Source of the DNA: an uncultured Erysipelotrichaceae bacterium
GTDB lineage: Bacteria > Bacillota_I > Bacilli_A > Erysipelotrichales > Erysipelotrichaceae
Assembly: GCA_944325685.1 (NCBI GenBank)
Contig: CALVBC010000015.1
Location: 1 to 61,160 of the forward strand
Direction: 5' to 3'
DNA: 61,160 nucleotides
The position numbers were made by a program, and so were the translations under genes. The notes beneath the pieces were generated by a model. It did no database searches and was not told where the DNA came from. It was given only the letters and a program-made list of their open reading frames with translations. Shown here piece by piece: positions 18,907 through 27,994 of this stretch. Within the stretch, counting starts at the first letter, position 1. Each line of letters opens with the position of its first letter.

Positions 18907-19873
18907 CTTCTTTTCCTTCGTATATCGTACCGGTCTTAACTAGACCATCTTTCTTTAATAGGGATTGTAATGTGGAGATATCAGCTGATAAGTCCATATA
19001 GTCATCTTCATGCAGTGACTCATTGATCGTCTTTAATGCTTCATTGATCAAGACGATCGTCTTGATCAGTTGATCTTCACTGTCTTTGAATTCCTTTGAC
19101 TCCTTAGAGACATCAGATAACGACTTATAATTGGTCAATATCTTGACCAAGATCGGTAGATAGTAGTCATATAGCTTGCGGATCTTATCATCATCCTCTT
19201 CTTTGACACTGATATCGATCTGCTTTAACAGTGCACAGGTCTGATATAAACCGCTTTTGATCTCCTCTTTTTGGATATCGACATTTAAAGAATTGATCTT
19301 TTCGATAAAACCCTGTGCTGGTGATAGCTTAGTATCATTATTAACTTCTTTATTTTCCTTGACTGTCTCTTTAGGTTGTGCTGCGAAAGCCGCCAAGAGT
19401 TTAGTGATATCACTAGCGGTACTAGGATAACGATCTTTGAATTCATCTAAACTCATGATATATTCATCACCCTTATTGATCACAAGATCACTCATATCAT
19501 TATAATTACCACCTTTGGCGACAAGATAGATATCATCAAAGACCGGTAAACGATAATTATCCTTAAAAAACTCCTTTAATCGATCATCGACTTGGCTTCG
19601 CTCTTTCATTGATAAGACGTCAGGATCTTTTTGTGTACGTCTTCGATAAGTGGTCTTTGTATCTTTTGATCCTTGCGTCTTTGCGATCGACCAGATGATA
19701 TATATGATGATAAGGATCGGTAAAAGCGGAGCGATAAGTCCGATGATCCCACCGACGATACCGATAGTCCCACCAAAAAGGCTCAAGATGACGATGATCG
19801 CGATAAATGGTCCTAATATCGATCCGCCACCCCTTCTTCTATTTGGTGATCTTCTTCCTCTGTAATATGGCAT
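18887..19873 (-). CDS. XpaC-like membrane protein
   Basis: 328 residues. After a basic N-terminus (PYYRGRRSPNRRRGG) come hydrophobic segments at about 21-65, then a soluble region. The C-terminal third (about 195-315) resembles the XpaC / 5-bromo-4-chloroindolyl phosphate hydrolysis family, with IRKLYDYYLPILVKILTNY and the hallmark MDLSADISTLQSLLKKDGL. Despite that family name no hydrolase function is established; XpaC homologues often neighbour TelA-type genes. First gene of the long operon ending at mnmE-ispE, starting directly behind a -10 box. Confidence 0.75.
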   Translation of the reverse strand: MPYYRGRRSPNRRRGGGSILGPFIAIIVILSLFGGTIGIVGGIIGLIAPLLPILIIIYIIWSIAKTQGSKDTKTTYRRRTQKDPDVLSMKERSQVDDRLKEFFKDNYRLPVFDDIYLVAKGGNYNDMSDLVINKGDEYIMSLDEFKDRYPSTASDITKLLAAFAAQPKETVKENKEVNNDTKLSPAQGFIEKINSLNVDIQKEEIKSGLYQTCALLKQIDISVKEEDDDKIRKLYDYYLPILVKILTNYKSLSDVSKESKEFKDSEDQLIKTIVLINEALKTINESLHEDDYMDLSADISTLQSLLKKDGLVKTGTIYEGKEDDKVRQ

Positions 19874-19880
19874 ACACCAT

Positions 19881-19886
19881 ATTATA
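19881..19886 (-). promoter_or_regulatory. -10 box of the XpaC operon (leaderless)
   Basis: The minus strand reads TATAAT followed by seven bases and then the ATG at 19873. No Shine-Dalgarno site lies between them. The -35 is weak. Confidence 0.5.
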
Positions 19887-19935
19887 CATTATTAAACGGA
19901 TAAGTTTACTAATGACTTGCATATTTGCCATCAAA

Positions 19936-19956
19936 AAAAGACCTTCTCGGTCTTTT
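19936..19956 (-). terminator. Rho-independent terminator
   Basis: The minus strand AAAAGACC-GAGAA-GGTCTTTT stem is followed by further T residues. It overlaps the stop of the gene at 19955 and ends that single-gene transcript. Confidence 0.85.
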
Positions 19957-20731
19957 ACTTACTGATCCGCCACATATCAGCGATCGCGATGAACTTTATC
20001 CCATCAGCTAAGCGTTTAGCTCGCGATCTTTGAGCCCTGTTATCACCACCATGAACTTCATTCAAGATCTCTTTATCGACCATATAACGGACATATACCG
20101 TCTTCTTTAATAGATACCAATCACTGACAGCCTTCTGGATGACCTTAGCTCGATCTGCTCCTTTTAAGATCTCATCTGTCGCTTCCTCTTTGATCATATC
20201 GGCTTTTCTTTGGGCATTTTCATATAGATCATCAAAGGAAGTGTAATTGATATGGTCAAGCTCTCTTTGGATCTCAGATGGCCGTTTAGTAAAGGCTTCA
20301 TCCATGATGAGATCTAAGTGCTCGATGTCTTTATCGGTGGCGATGATGAAATTCTTGTAGTCATTAAAGACACCGTCTTTTTCTGTCGCCACATAATATA
20401 GACCTAAGGATAGTAAATAGTCATCGCTGACGATGATGGCATTAGAGCGCTTTTCATCGCTCATGTAGAAAATATATGGACAGATGAGGATATTACGATC
20501 CAACTTCATGACATCCTTATAACGGATGATCATATTCGAGATCGAGTTCTCCACGATCGGGATGTGATAGTTGACACAGACGCGGATATTAGGTCTTCTC
20601 TTGAGCACGGTATCTAAAAAGATCCGTTCAGGATCATCTTGGTCACGGCACAAGATATACTCTTTCAGATCGCCATTATACTCGCAATAATCTCCGCTTC
20701 TTTCGGAATAAAGATAACTAAAAATACTCAT
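19955..20731 (-). CDS. Uncharacterised 258-residue protein
   Basis: A soluble-looking protein with no signal peptide or membrane segment. The N-terminal 130 residues look alpha/beta; the C-terminal part (about 150-250) is helical and charged, with VIQKAVSDWYLLKKTVYVRYM as the most hydrophobic stretch. It is a single-gene transcript with its own promoter (20772-20800), a GAGGAG ribosome site and a terminator. No family recognised. Confidence 0.75.
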   Translation of the reverse strand: MSIFSYLYSERSGDYCEYNGDLKEYILCRDQDDPERIFLDTVLKRRPNIRVCVNYHIPIVENSISNMIIRYKDVMKLDRNILICPYIFYMSDEKRSNAIIVSDDYLLSLGLYYVATEKDGVFNDYKNFIIATDKDIEHLDLIMDEAFTKRPSEIQRELDHINYTSFDDLYENAQRKADMIKEEATDEILKGADRAKVIQKAVSDWYLLKKTVYVRYMVDKEILNEVHGGDNRAQRSRAKRLADGIKFIAIADMWRISK

Positions 20732-20771
20732 TAAACATCTCCTCGTATTTATTACTTTACTTTATGCACTG

Positions 20772-20800
20772 ATTGTATTCTTTTTTTGAATCGCTTACAA
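20772..20800 (-). promoter_or_regulatory. Promoter of the gene at 19955-20731
   Basis: The minus strand has TTGTAA (20800-20795), a 17-base spacer and TACAAT (20777-20772), a good sigma-A match. A conventional leader with a GAGGAG site follows. Confidence 0.6.
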
Positions 20801-20859
20801 GGATTTTTACGCTAAATTTTCTGAAAAGTTTTTTCAATATACAACTGGTCGATTTAATG

Positions 20860-20884
20860 TATAATGGTGTAGCTAAAAAGGAGG
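20860..20884 (+). promoter_or_regulatory. -10 box and ribosome site of the helical protein gene
   Basis: TATAAT at 20860-20865, then AAGGAGG at 20878-20884, eight bases before the ATG at 20893. This ribosome site fixes that start although the frame is open from 20773. No good -35 is visible. Confidence 0.55.
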
Positions 20885-20892
20885 TACATTCT

Positions 20893-21432
20893 ATGGAACT
20901 TGAATATACGATAAACTATCTCGATGAAAAGATCGAAGAGATCAATGCCTATGTTGAAATGAGGGCAAATGACATGCCGGAGGATATCGTCGATAAGGTC
21001 ATCAAATTAAAAGACCGCTCCGTAACGGTCTTAGAAGATGTCAAAGCGAAGGTCATCGATACCGCAAGTAAGGTCGAACACGATGATGAATTCGCATCAT
21101 TTCTAGATCAAGTCGTGGAGAAAAGCGAAGCTGCAGTCGAATATACCAAGGCCAAGATCGATGAGACGGTCGCAATGGTAAGACACGATGAAAAGCTAAA
21201 AGAGGCTTCTAAACAGATCCAAGACACCTTCGATGAGATCAAAAACAACGATGAAGTCAAAGAGATGGTATCATCGATCAAGGAAGTCACCGCATCGATC
21301 TATTCCCAGATCGAAGACTACATGAGCAAGCCAGAAACACAAGAGACGATCGCTAAAGCGAAGATCTCAACGGTCAAGATCGCTGAAAAAGGCGTTGTCG
21401 CTTTAAAGAAGTTACTCAAAGTAGAAGACTAA
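20893..21432 (+). CDS. Helical coiled-coil-like protein, unknown function
   Basis: About 179 residues of amphipathic helix with repeated units around DEKLKEASKQIQDTFDEIKN and VKAKVIDTASKVEHDDE, very rich in Lys, Glu, Asp and Val. There is no signal peptide or membrane segment. The pattern recalls apolipoprotein-like or LEA/YtxH-type stress proteins, but that is resemblance of composition only. The stop codon overlaps that of the convergent GNAT gene, so the two transcripts must run into each other. Confidence 0.75.
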   Translation: MELEYTINYLDEKIEEINAYVEMRANDMPEDIVDKVIKLKDRSVTVLEDVKAKVIDTASKVEHDDEFASFLDQVVEKSEAAVEYTKAKIDETVAMVRHDEKLKEASKQIQDTFDEIKNNDEVKEMVSSIKEVTASIYSQIEDYMSKPETQETIAKAKISTVKIAEKGVVALKKLLKVED

Positions 21433-22316
21433 TCGATAAACCAGAGTGCTTTATCGCTTAGAGTAAAGGCTTCAAGGACATTGTGGATATCCGATCCATA
21501 AAGCCTTGAAAACATATCCTTATCATCAAGACGGGCTAAGATATCATAGACCCGTCTTTTTTTCGCATTTAAAAAGACGACATCAAGGCGCTCATAGCGC
21601 GATACCTTGACCATCACTGTATCGGTATACTTAAGGGCATAGGATATCATCTTCTTTAAAGAGGTGATATCGGTATAGATACACTCATCAATGATGGCTA
21701 CTTCATCATTTAAAGTCAGAGAAAAGTAAGCCACTAAGCGGTCATTTTTATAGATGCCAAAGAAATTAGTCCCTTTTATCTTATTGTGTTCGATCCGCTT
21801 TTGATAGTACTTGGTATCCCTTAGCTCATAGCCATCGAATTCACGCATCATCTTGGCATACATATCTAACATCGCTTCCGTGTCTTCTAAAGGCTTGATG
21901 ATCCCGATATCGACTGCTTCAAAGTCGTATTTGAAAAAGGTATAGACATCTTTAGGATATAGGTCACTAAACCCGAGCTTTTTTAAGTCGTAGGTATGAT
22001 CGAAATGTGCTAAAGACACTAATTCACGATGATCGAAGTAATCACATACCGTTTGATATAAGCGGTCCTTGATATTTTGGTCATCATCTTTGACGACGAT
22101 ATTTTTGATGATCGATACATTCAAGATATGCTTATCGATCTTAAGATCTAAAGTCCGCGATGTAAGATAAGCTACTAATTCATCCTTATCGAAGTAGCCA
22201 TATACCGTATCATCATCAAATTCATGATCAAAATAGTACTCTCTTTCGACTACCTTATTGAGATCAGCTAAAGCTAAAAGCTTATCTTTGTCACTACTTG
22301 TACAGATCCTGATCAT
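21429..22316 (-). CDS. GNAT family N-acetyltransferase
   Basis: 295 residues with features of the GNAT fold in tandem, as in the Eis-like group: an N-terminal half with FDKDELVAYLTSRTLDL and a C-terminal half with GIYKNDRLVAYFSLTL and DECIYTDITSLKKMIS. Acetyl-CoA-dependent acetylation is the expected reaction; the substrate is unknown. It is last in the rapZ-yvcK-whiA operon, overlapping the small membrane gene by four bases. Confidence 0.72.
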   Translation of the reverse strand: MIRICTSSDKDKLLALADLNKVVEREYYFDHEFDDDTVYGYFDKDELVAYLTSRTLDLKIDKHILNVSIIKNIVVKDDDQNIKDRLYQTVCDYFDHRELVSLAHFDHTYDLKKLGFSDLYPKDVYTFFKYDFEAVDIGIIKPLEDTEAMLDMYAKMMREFDGYELRDTKYYQKRIEHNKIKGTNFFGIYKNDRLVAYFSLTLNDEVAIIDECIYTDITSLKKMISYALKYTDTVMVKVSRYERLDVVFLNAKKRRVYDILARLDDKDMFSRLYGSDIHNVLEAFTLSDKALWFID

Positions 22317-22504
22317 TTCTTATCCTTGACCTTGAAACTTGCATCGATGATCCCATCATCTTTGTCTTTTTTATGCTTATTCAAATAGGCTAAGACAAAG
22401 ATGACGATAGCGGCTACTAAGATGATAAAGATGAGCCCTTTGATCAGTGGCCATAGTAACCATAGTATCAGTAATATAACTACCCAATATAATAGATCTT
22501 TCAT
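22313..22504 (-). CDS. Small single-helix-hairpin membrane protein
   Basis: 63 residues with a long hydrophobic stretch at about 5-42 (likely two helices, ILWLLWPLIKGLIFIILVAA) and a highly charged Lys/Asp tail. It overlaps whiA and the GNAT gene by four bases each, which supports translation. No family recognised. Confidence 0.68.
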   Translation of the reverse strand: MKDLLYWVVILLILWLLWPLIKGLIFIILVAAIVIFVLAYLNKHKKDKDDGIIDASFKVKDKK

Positions 22505-23442
22505 CCTAACTCCTTTGCGATCTCATGGATCTTATCTAAACGGTGTTTTAAGCCTGACTTAGAGATGGCTTCACCGGTCTTTTTCTCGTATTCTAAAGCT
22601 AAGTCTTTTAGACTGTGATCAGGGAATTCACGCCTGATATCGACGACTTCCTTTAGTTTATCACTCAAGTAAGGGTAACGGCCATTTTTGAGGATGGATT
22701 CGATATCAGCGATCTGTTTCTGACCAGCTTTGATGACCTTGACTTCATTGGCGATATCGCAGTTATTGACCTTGGTGATACTGTTGATCGCATCACGGGC
22801 GATCCTGACATCTTCAAAGGCCATCAAGGCTTCACTAGCTGAGACACAGCGCAAAAAGTCAGCGATGGCTTCCGCTTTTTTGACATATACGACATACTTA
22901 TTGCGCCTTTTCATCATCTTGGCTTCGATATAGAAGCGATTCAATAATTTGATGATGAATTGAGCATGGGATACGCTCATCAAAGATATCTCTAAGTGGT
23001 AATTGCTTTTCTTCGGGCTATTACAAGAACCAAAAGCTAAAAAAGCCCCAGCTAGATAGCTTTTAGCACAACAGTCCTTTTGGATGATGTGATATAGTGG
23101 GTGTTCTAATAAAAGGCCCTTGGTATTATAGAGACCAAGATCAGATAAGATCTCATTGGCCAAACCCCAGACCGTCATATTGTAGACGTTGTTTTTTCTT
23201 AAGTTGGTCTTTTTCATCACCTCAAGCTCGATATCGATCCCCGGATATCGCTCTTTCAAAAGCACCATGATGCGCTTAGCGCTGATGGCGTTTTCCGTTT
23301 TGATCGATAGAGCGATCTGCCCTTTAGCGATCTTGATCGATGAGGTAAGCTGTATCAGTGCACTTAGCTGTGCCCTCTTACAACATTCCCTCAGATCAGA
23401 TACGCTAGCGATCTCGTGTTTTATATCGGTCGAAAATGACAT
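22501..23442 (-). CDS. whiA: WhiA-type DNA-binding protein
   Basis: 313 residues. The N-terminal LAGLIDADG-homing-endonuclease-like fold includes YLAGAFLAFGSCNSPKK, where the catalytic acids are lost as in other WhiA proteins. The C-terminal helix-turn-helix has the typical HSLKDLALEYEKKTGEAISKSG segment. In Bacillota WhiA binds nucleoid DNA and affects cell division and chromosome segregation. It is coupled to yvcK, in the conserved rapZ-yvcK-whiA order. Confidence 0.95.
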   Translation of the reverse strand: MSFSTDIKHEIASVSDLRECCKRAQLSALIQLTSSIKIAKGQIALSIKTENAISAKRIMVLLKERYPGIDIELEVMKKTNLRKNNVYNMTVWGLANEILSDLGLYNTKGLLLEHPLYHIIQKDCCAKSYLAGAFLAFGSCNSPKKSNYHLEISLMSVSHAQFIIKLLNRFYIEAKMMKRRNKYVVYVKKAEAIADFLRCVSASEALMAFEDVRIARDAINSITKVNNCDIANEVKVIKAGQKQIADIESILKNGRYPYLSDKLKEVVDIRREFPDHSLKDLALEYEKKTGEAISKSGLKHRLDKIHEIAKELG

Positions 23443-24389
23443 TAACTTATCCTCTTTAATATCTCTTTGATGACCCTTGTGATCTTACTTGGATCATGAC
23501 GTACAAGATCCCTGCTAAAATCCAAAAGGTCATAGGTCATGACTTCATGACCGGTATCGTGATGATCGATGACTTCGATCGAATTTTCTTCTTTATAGCG
23601 CGCTAAGATCGCTTCGGGGATCTTATCGTTATGCTTGACCACCAGATCGATGATCGCCCCATGGCCTTCCATCGCTTCGATATGGTCTTTTAGATCATAA
23701 TCGAAGGTCTCGTTGTTTTGGGTCATGCAGTTAGCGAAGTAGACTTTATATGCGTTAGTCTTATTTAAAGCCTCCTTGATCTCGGGGATGATGATATTAG
23801 GGATGATCGATGTATAGACTGATCCGATCCCATATATCACAAGGTCAGCTTCCTTTATCGCTTGGATCGCTTCTTCAGTCGCTTTAGGGGCTTTTAAATA
23901 GAAGACCTCTTTGATATGGTGATTGAAACTTGGGATATTAGCTTCACCTGATACGATCGTATCATCATCCATCTTGGCGAATAAGGTGATCACATCTAGT
24001 GATGAAGGGATGATATCACCCTTGATATCTAAGATCCCTTTTAAGGTCTCGATCGCCCCCATAAAAGAACCGGTCGTATCGGTCAAAGCGGTCAAGATGA
24101 GATTGCCGAGATTGTGGCCGATGATATCAAATTCGCCCGTATATAACTCACTACTAAAGCGATAATCCAAAAGATCGGTCATGAAGTTCTTCTTATCGCT
24201 TAGGGCCAATAGGACATTGCGGATATCACCCATCGCCGGGATATTGTATAAACTCCTGATCCTACCCGTTGATCCACCATCATCCGCAACGGTGACGATG
24301 GCACTGATATGGATATCATCAATCCCTTTTAAGCCCTTTAAGATGGTCGATTGCCCATGCCCACCACCGATGACGACGATATTCTTCAT
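23442..24389 (-). CDS. yvcK: YvcK/CofD-like gluconeogenesis factor
   Basis: 315 residues of the YvcK family (2-phospho-L-lactate transferase fold). It begins VVIGGGHGQSTILKGLKG, binds UDP-sugars in characterised homologues and supports cell shape and growth on gluconeogenic carbon. The motif TVADDGGSTGRIR and the PAMGDIRN segment are intact. The stop overlaps the whiA start and its own start overlaps the rapZ stop. Confidence 0.94.
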   Translation of the reverse strand: MKNIVVIGGGHGQSTILKGLKGIDDIHISAIVTVADDGGSTGRIRSLYNIPAMGDIRNVLLALSDKKNFMTDLLDYRFSSELYTGEFDIIGHNLGNLILTALTDTTGSFMGAIETLKGILDIKGDIIPSSLDVITLFAKMDDDTIVSGEANIPSFNHHIKEVFYLKAPKATEEAIQAIKEADLVIYGIGSVYTSIIPNIIIPEIKEALNKTNAYKVYFANCMTQNNETFDYDLKDHIEAMEGHGAIIDLVVKHNDKIPEAILARYKEENSIEVIDHHDTGHEVMTYDLLDFSRDLVRHDPSKITRVIKEILKRIS

Positions 24390-25231
24390 ACATTCAACTC
24401 CCGATGGGCTTTAAGACAGGTATGGTCTTTTTTATAGTGGTCATATAAGAAATTGGTGATACTGACACTGCGATGTTGACCACCTGTACAACCGATGGCG
24501 ACAGTAAGATGTCTTTTACGGTCATTGATATAGGTCATAAAGACATGGTCAAGATATGGCAATAGGACCTTCAAGAAAGCCTTGGTCTTATCCTTGCTTA
24601 GGACATAGTCATATACGGCTTGATCATTGCCGTTGAGATATTTGAGGTCTTCATCATAGAAGGGATTATCTAAAAAGCGCGTGTCGATCACAAGATCAGC
24701 ATCCTGTGGTAGACCATTTTTATAGCCAAAAGACAAAAAGGAGATGGTCAAACGATAGTGATCATCGATCATGAGGATATCCTCGATGGTCTTTTTAAGG
24801 TCATAGGTCGCCATATGCGTCGTATCGATGACTTCAAATTTCTCCGCATAGCGATCTAAGATCTCCTTTTCTAGATCATAGGCCTCTTCTAAAGTATTAG
24901 CCCGATTTGTAAGTAATAGTGGATGGAGACGTCTTGTGAACTTATAACGGTTCAAGATCGTCTCTTCTTCCGCATCGAGTAATAAGAGCTTAGCTCTGAT
25001 CTGCAGATTATCCAAGATCTTAAAGTAGTTATCAAGGTCATCGATATAGACGGTGATCGCTACTTTGTCATATTTAAAACTCTCATCCTTTTCGATCAGA
25101 TCGATGAGATCTTTTAAAAGCGGTGCTGGTAATTGATCGATACACAAAAAGCCAAGGTCTTCTAAGATATTAGAGACACTGGTCTTACCAGCTCCTGATA
25201 TTCCACTGACGAGCACGAGTTCTTTTGCCAT
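24386..25231 (-). CDS. rapZ: RapZ/YvcJ nucleotide-binding protein
   Basis: 281 residues with an N-terminal P-loop (VSGISGAGKTS), Walker B-like segment and the C-terminal RapZ domain containing SFGYKNGLPQDADLVIDTR and the conserved AIGCTGGQHRSV. In E. coli RapZ controls glmZ RNA; Bacillus YvcJ is a nucleotide hydrolase of unclear role. It appears to have its own promoter and heads the yvcK-whiA operon. Confidence 0.94.
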   Translation of the reverse strand: MAKELVLVSGISGAGKTSVSNILEDLGFLCIDQLPAPLLKDLIDLIEKDESFKYDKVAITVYIDDLDNYFKILDNLQIRAKLLLLDAEEETILNRYKFTRRLHPLLLTNRANTLEEAYDLEKEILDRYAEKFEVIDTTHMATYDLKKTIEDILMIDDHYRLTISFLSFGYKNGLPQDADLVIDTRFLDNPFYDEDLKYLNGNDQAVYDYVLSKDKTKAFLKVLLPYLDHVFMTYINDRKRHLTVAIGCTGGQHRSVSITNFLYDHYKKDHTCLKAHRELNV

Positions 25232-25237
25232 ATATTG

Positions 25238-25243
25238 ATTATA
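25238..25243 (-). promoter_or_regulatory. Extended -10 promoter of rapZ (leaderless)
   Basis: The minus strand reads TGT-TATAAT, then six bases, then the rapZ ATG. It lies in the 19-base gap after uvrB. No ribosome site precedes the start, so the mRNA is predicted to begin at the ATG. Confidence 0.6.
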
Positions 25244-25250
25244 ACACAGA

Positions 25251-27224
25251 TCAAATGTCTGCTTTAAGCTCTAAGATCATATCGCGAAGTTCCGCTGCTT
25301 TTTCAAATTCCATCGCCTTAGCAGCTGCCTTCATCTCTTTGGTCAAACTATTTATGAGCTCATCACGGTCTTTCTTCGTATGGACCTTCTTTTTCATGAA
25401 CTTCTTAGCCATCTCTTTGGTCTCTTTACCATGGATCGGCTCTCTGATCTCCTTGATGATGGTCTTAGGTGTGATGTGATTCTTTTCGTTGTAAGCCTCT
25501 TGGATCGACCTTCTTCTTTCAGTCTCCTTGATCGCTTTAGCCATTGAATCGGTCATCGTATCAGCATACAAGATAACACGCCCATTGGCATTTCTCGCCG
25601 CTCTTCCGATCGTCTGGATCAAAGATCGCTCACTTCTTAAAAAGCCTTCCTTATCGGCGTCTAATATAACGATCAAAGATACCTCTGGGATATCAAGGCC
25701 TTCTCTTAAAAGGTTGATCCCAACAAGTACTTCATATTCACCTTTTCTAAGGTCAGTTATGATCTCTGTGCGCTCTAAGGTCTTGGTCTCATGATGGAGA
25801 TAGGCGACTTTAAGATCTTGTTTTTTTAAGAAGTCAGTGAGATCTTCGGCCATCTTGACCGTTAAAGTCGTGATCAGCGTCCTTTCGTTTTTGGCGATCT
25901 GTTTTTTGATCTCATCTAAGATATCATCGATCTGACCTAAGGATGGTCTTACTTCGATCTTAGGATCTAATAGGCCTGTTGGCCTGATGATCTGCTCGAC
26001 TACTTTACCATGGACCTTTTCAAGTTCAAAATCACCCGGTGTCGCACTGACGTAGATGCTCTGATTGGTGATATCCATAAATTCATCAAAGGTCATCGGT
26101 CGATTATCTAAGGCACTAGGTAAGCGAAAACCATACTCGACTAGTGTCTCTTTACGCGACCTATCACCATGATACATACCACGGATCTGTGGCAAGGACA
26201 CATGCGATTCATCGACGACGAGTAAAAAGTCATCAGGGAAATAGTCAAAGAGGTTATATGGTCTTTCATGGTGGTACCTGCCATCGATATGGGCACTGTA
26301 GTTCTCGATCCCACTACAGATACCGAACTCCCTTAGTGATTCAAGGTCATAGCGTGTGCGCTGTTCTAGTCGTTCTTTCTCAAGTGGCTTATCTTCCTTT
26401 TCAAAGTAGTCAAGCCTTTCATCGAGCTCCTTTTCGATCGATGTGCAAGCCCTTAATATATCACTCATATCGCGAGCATAACCTGTAGCTGGAAAGAAGT
26501 TATAGACAAGATAGCCATTCAATACTTCTTTTGTCAGCGGATCGATCTCGGTGATCCTTTCGATCTCATCATCATATAATTCGATCCGGATGATGAATTC
26601 ATCGGTATAGCCAGGTACGACTTCGATCGTATCACCCTTGACCCTGAATGATGACCTTACTTGATCTAGATCATTGCGTTTATATTGTCTTTGGATCAGT
26701 TTTCTTATCAGTTCTTGGCGATCGATGATATCACCGACTTTGAGCGTAAAAAACATATCATGATAGCTCTTAGGATCGCTTGATGCATAGATACAAGCGA
26801 CACTGGCGACCACGATCGTATCTCTTCGCTCTAGTAAAGAGTTATAAGCGCTCATCCTTAACATATCGATCTCGTCATTGGTCATAGCGCTTTTTTCGAT
26901 ATAAGTATCTGTTTTCGGTAAATAAGCCTCTGGTTGATAATAGTCGAAGTTTGAGACGAAGTATTCGACCCTGTTTTTGGGGAATAGTTCTTTGAATTCA
27001 GAATATAACTGACCCGCTAAGGTCTTATTGTGGGCAAAGACCAAAGTCGGCTTATTGACATTAGCGATGACATTAGCGATCGTAAAGGTCTTACCAGTAC
27101 CGGTAGCCCCTAATAAGACCTGGAATTTCTTATTATTTAGTACCCCTTCCGTCAGCTCTTTGATCGCTTCTGGTTGATCACCAGTGGGCTTAAAAGGAGC
27201 GACAAGTTCAAAATGATCCATCAC
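25251..27224 (-). CDS. uvrB: Excinuclease ABC subunit B
   Basis: The damage-verifying helicase-like subunit of nucleotide excision repair. 657 residues with Walker [11 protein letters not shown], the beta-hairpin region (YYQPEAYLP), DESHVSLPQ, helicase motif VI (QTIGRAARN) and a C-terminal UVR domain that binds UvrC (ending [13 protein letters not shown]). Start is one of two adjacent Met codons, overlapping the PHP gene by four bases behind AAAGGAGG. No uvrA is in this window. Confidence 0.97.
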   Translation of the reverse strand: MMDHFELVAPFKPTGDQPEAIKELTEGVLNNKKFQVLLGATGTGKTFTIANVIANVNKPTLVFAHNKTLAGQLYSEFKELFPKNRVEYFVSNFDYYQPEAYLPKTDTYIEKSAMTNDEIDMLRMSAYNSLLERRDTIVVASVACIYASSDPKSYHDMFFTLKVGDIIDRQELIRKLIQRQYKRNDLDQVRSSFRVKGDTIEVVPGYTDEFIIRIELYDDEIERITEIDPLTKEVLNGYLVYNFFPATGYARDMSDILRACTSIEKELDERLDYFEKEDKPLEKERLEQRTRYDLESLREFGICSGIENYSAHIDGRYHHERPYNLFDYFPDDFLLVVDESHVSLPQIRGMYHGDRSRKETLVEYGFRLPSALDNRPMTFDEFMDITNQSIYVSATPGDFELEKVHGKVVEQIIRPTGLLDPKIEVRPSLGQIDDILDEIKKQIAKNERTLITTLTVKMAEDLTDFLKKQDLKVAYLHHETKTLERTEIITDLRKGEYEVLVGINLLREGLDIPEVSLIVILDADKEGFLRSERSLIQTIGRAARNANGRVILYADTMTDSMAKAIKETERRRSIQEAYNEKNHITPKTIIKEIREPIHGKETKEMAKKFMKKKVHTKKDRDELINSLTKEMKAAAKAMEFEKAAELRDMILELKADI

Positions 27225-27994
27225 TTCCTCCTTTTGATATCATCGACAAGCTCTAGACCTAATGTCTTTATCGTCTTTAAAGCTTCTTCTCTTAGATCAT
27301 TGCGTCTTAAAGAATTAGCCTCATGGGCATCGACACCGATGATGACTTTATTGTGATATAAACTCGCGATATACCAGAATTCAGGACACGGGTAATATCT
27401 ACCCTTGCGCATGCCTTCAAGGTTATACTCTAAGATGACATCTTTTTCTTTGGCGAAAGCACAGATCTTATGGGATAATTCCTCAGCCTTCTTATCAAAG
27501 ACCTTCCTTCCTTGCACAAAAAGATCGGGATGGCAAAGATAGGCATATAGGCCTGTATTCAAGCCATCGACCAGCCCTTCAAAGTAGTGATCCATAAAGG
27601 TATCATCACAGTTTTTGCCATAGTATTCATTGATCTCATCGGACATATAGTAGTGATTGCCAAAGATGATGTAGTCTGCCTCTACATCCTTGATCATCGC
27701 CTTTAAATAGTCCATATATTCCGGGAAATACTCACATTCAAACCCTAATAAGATCTCGATCTGATCTTTGTATTTTTCTCTTAGCGCCTTGATACTATCG
27801 GTATAGTCATATAGATCATCGATATCCATTCGCGTATGTGTTGAAAAAGGTGTCCTATAAAGCCATGGTACATGATCAGAAAAACCTAAAGTCTTATAGC
27901 CATTTTCGATCGCCGCTAAGACATATTCTTCATCTTTGTCTTTTTTAGCGTGCTTACAACGATAGGTATGTGTATGAAAATTAGTCTTACGCAT
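27221..27994 (-). CDS. PHP-domain phosphatase (histidinol-phosphatase family)
   Basis: 257 residues with PHP metal-binding motifs: [11 protein letters not shown] at the N-terminus, [19 protein letters not shown], and HPDLF, ending near [11 protein letters not shown]. These match HisK-type histidinol-phosphate phosphatases. No other his gene is nearby, so a different phosphoester substrate is possible. It overlaps ctpA by eight bases and uvrB by four. Confidence 0.85.
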   Translation of the reverse strand: MRKTNFHTHTYRCKHAKKDKDEEYVLAAIENGYKTLGFSDHVPWLYRTPFSTHTRMDIDDLYDYTDSIKALREKYKDQIEILLGFECEYFPEYMDYLKAMIKDVEADYIIFGNHYYMSDEINEYYGKNCDDTFMDHYFEGLVDGLNTGLYAYLCHPDLFVQGRKVFDKKAEELSHKICAFAKEKDVILEYNLEGMRKGRYYPCPEFWYIASLYHNKVIIGVDAHEANSLRRNDLREEALKTIKTLGLELVDDIKRRK

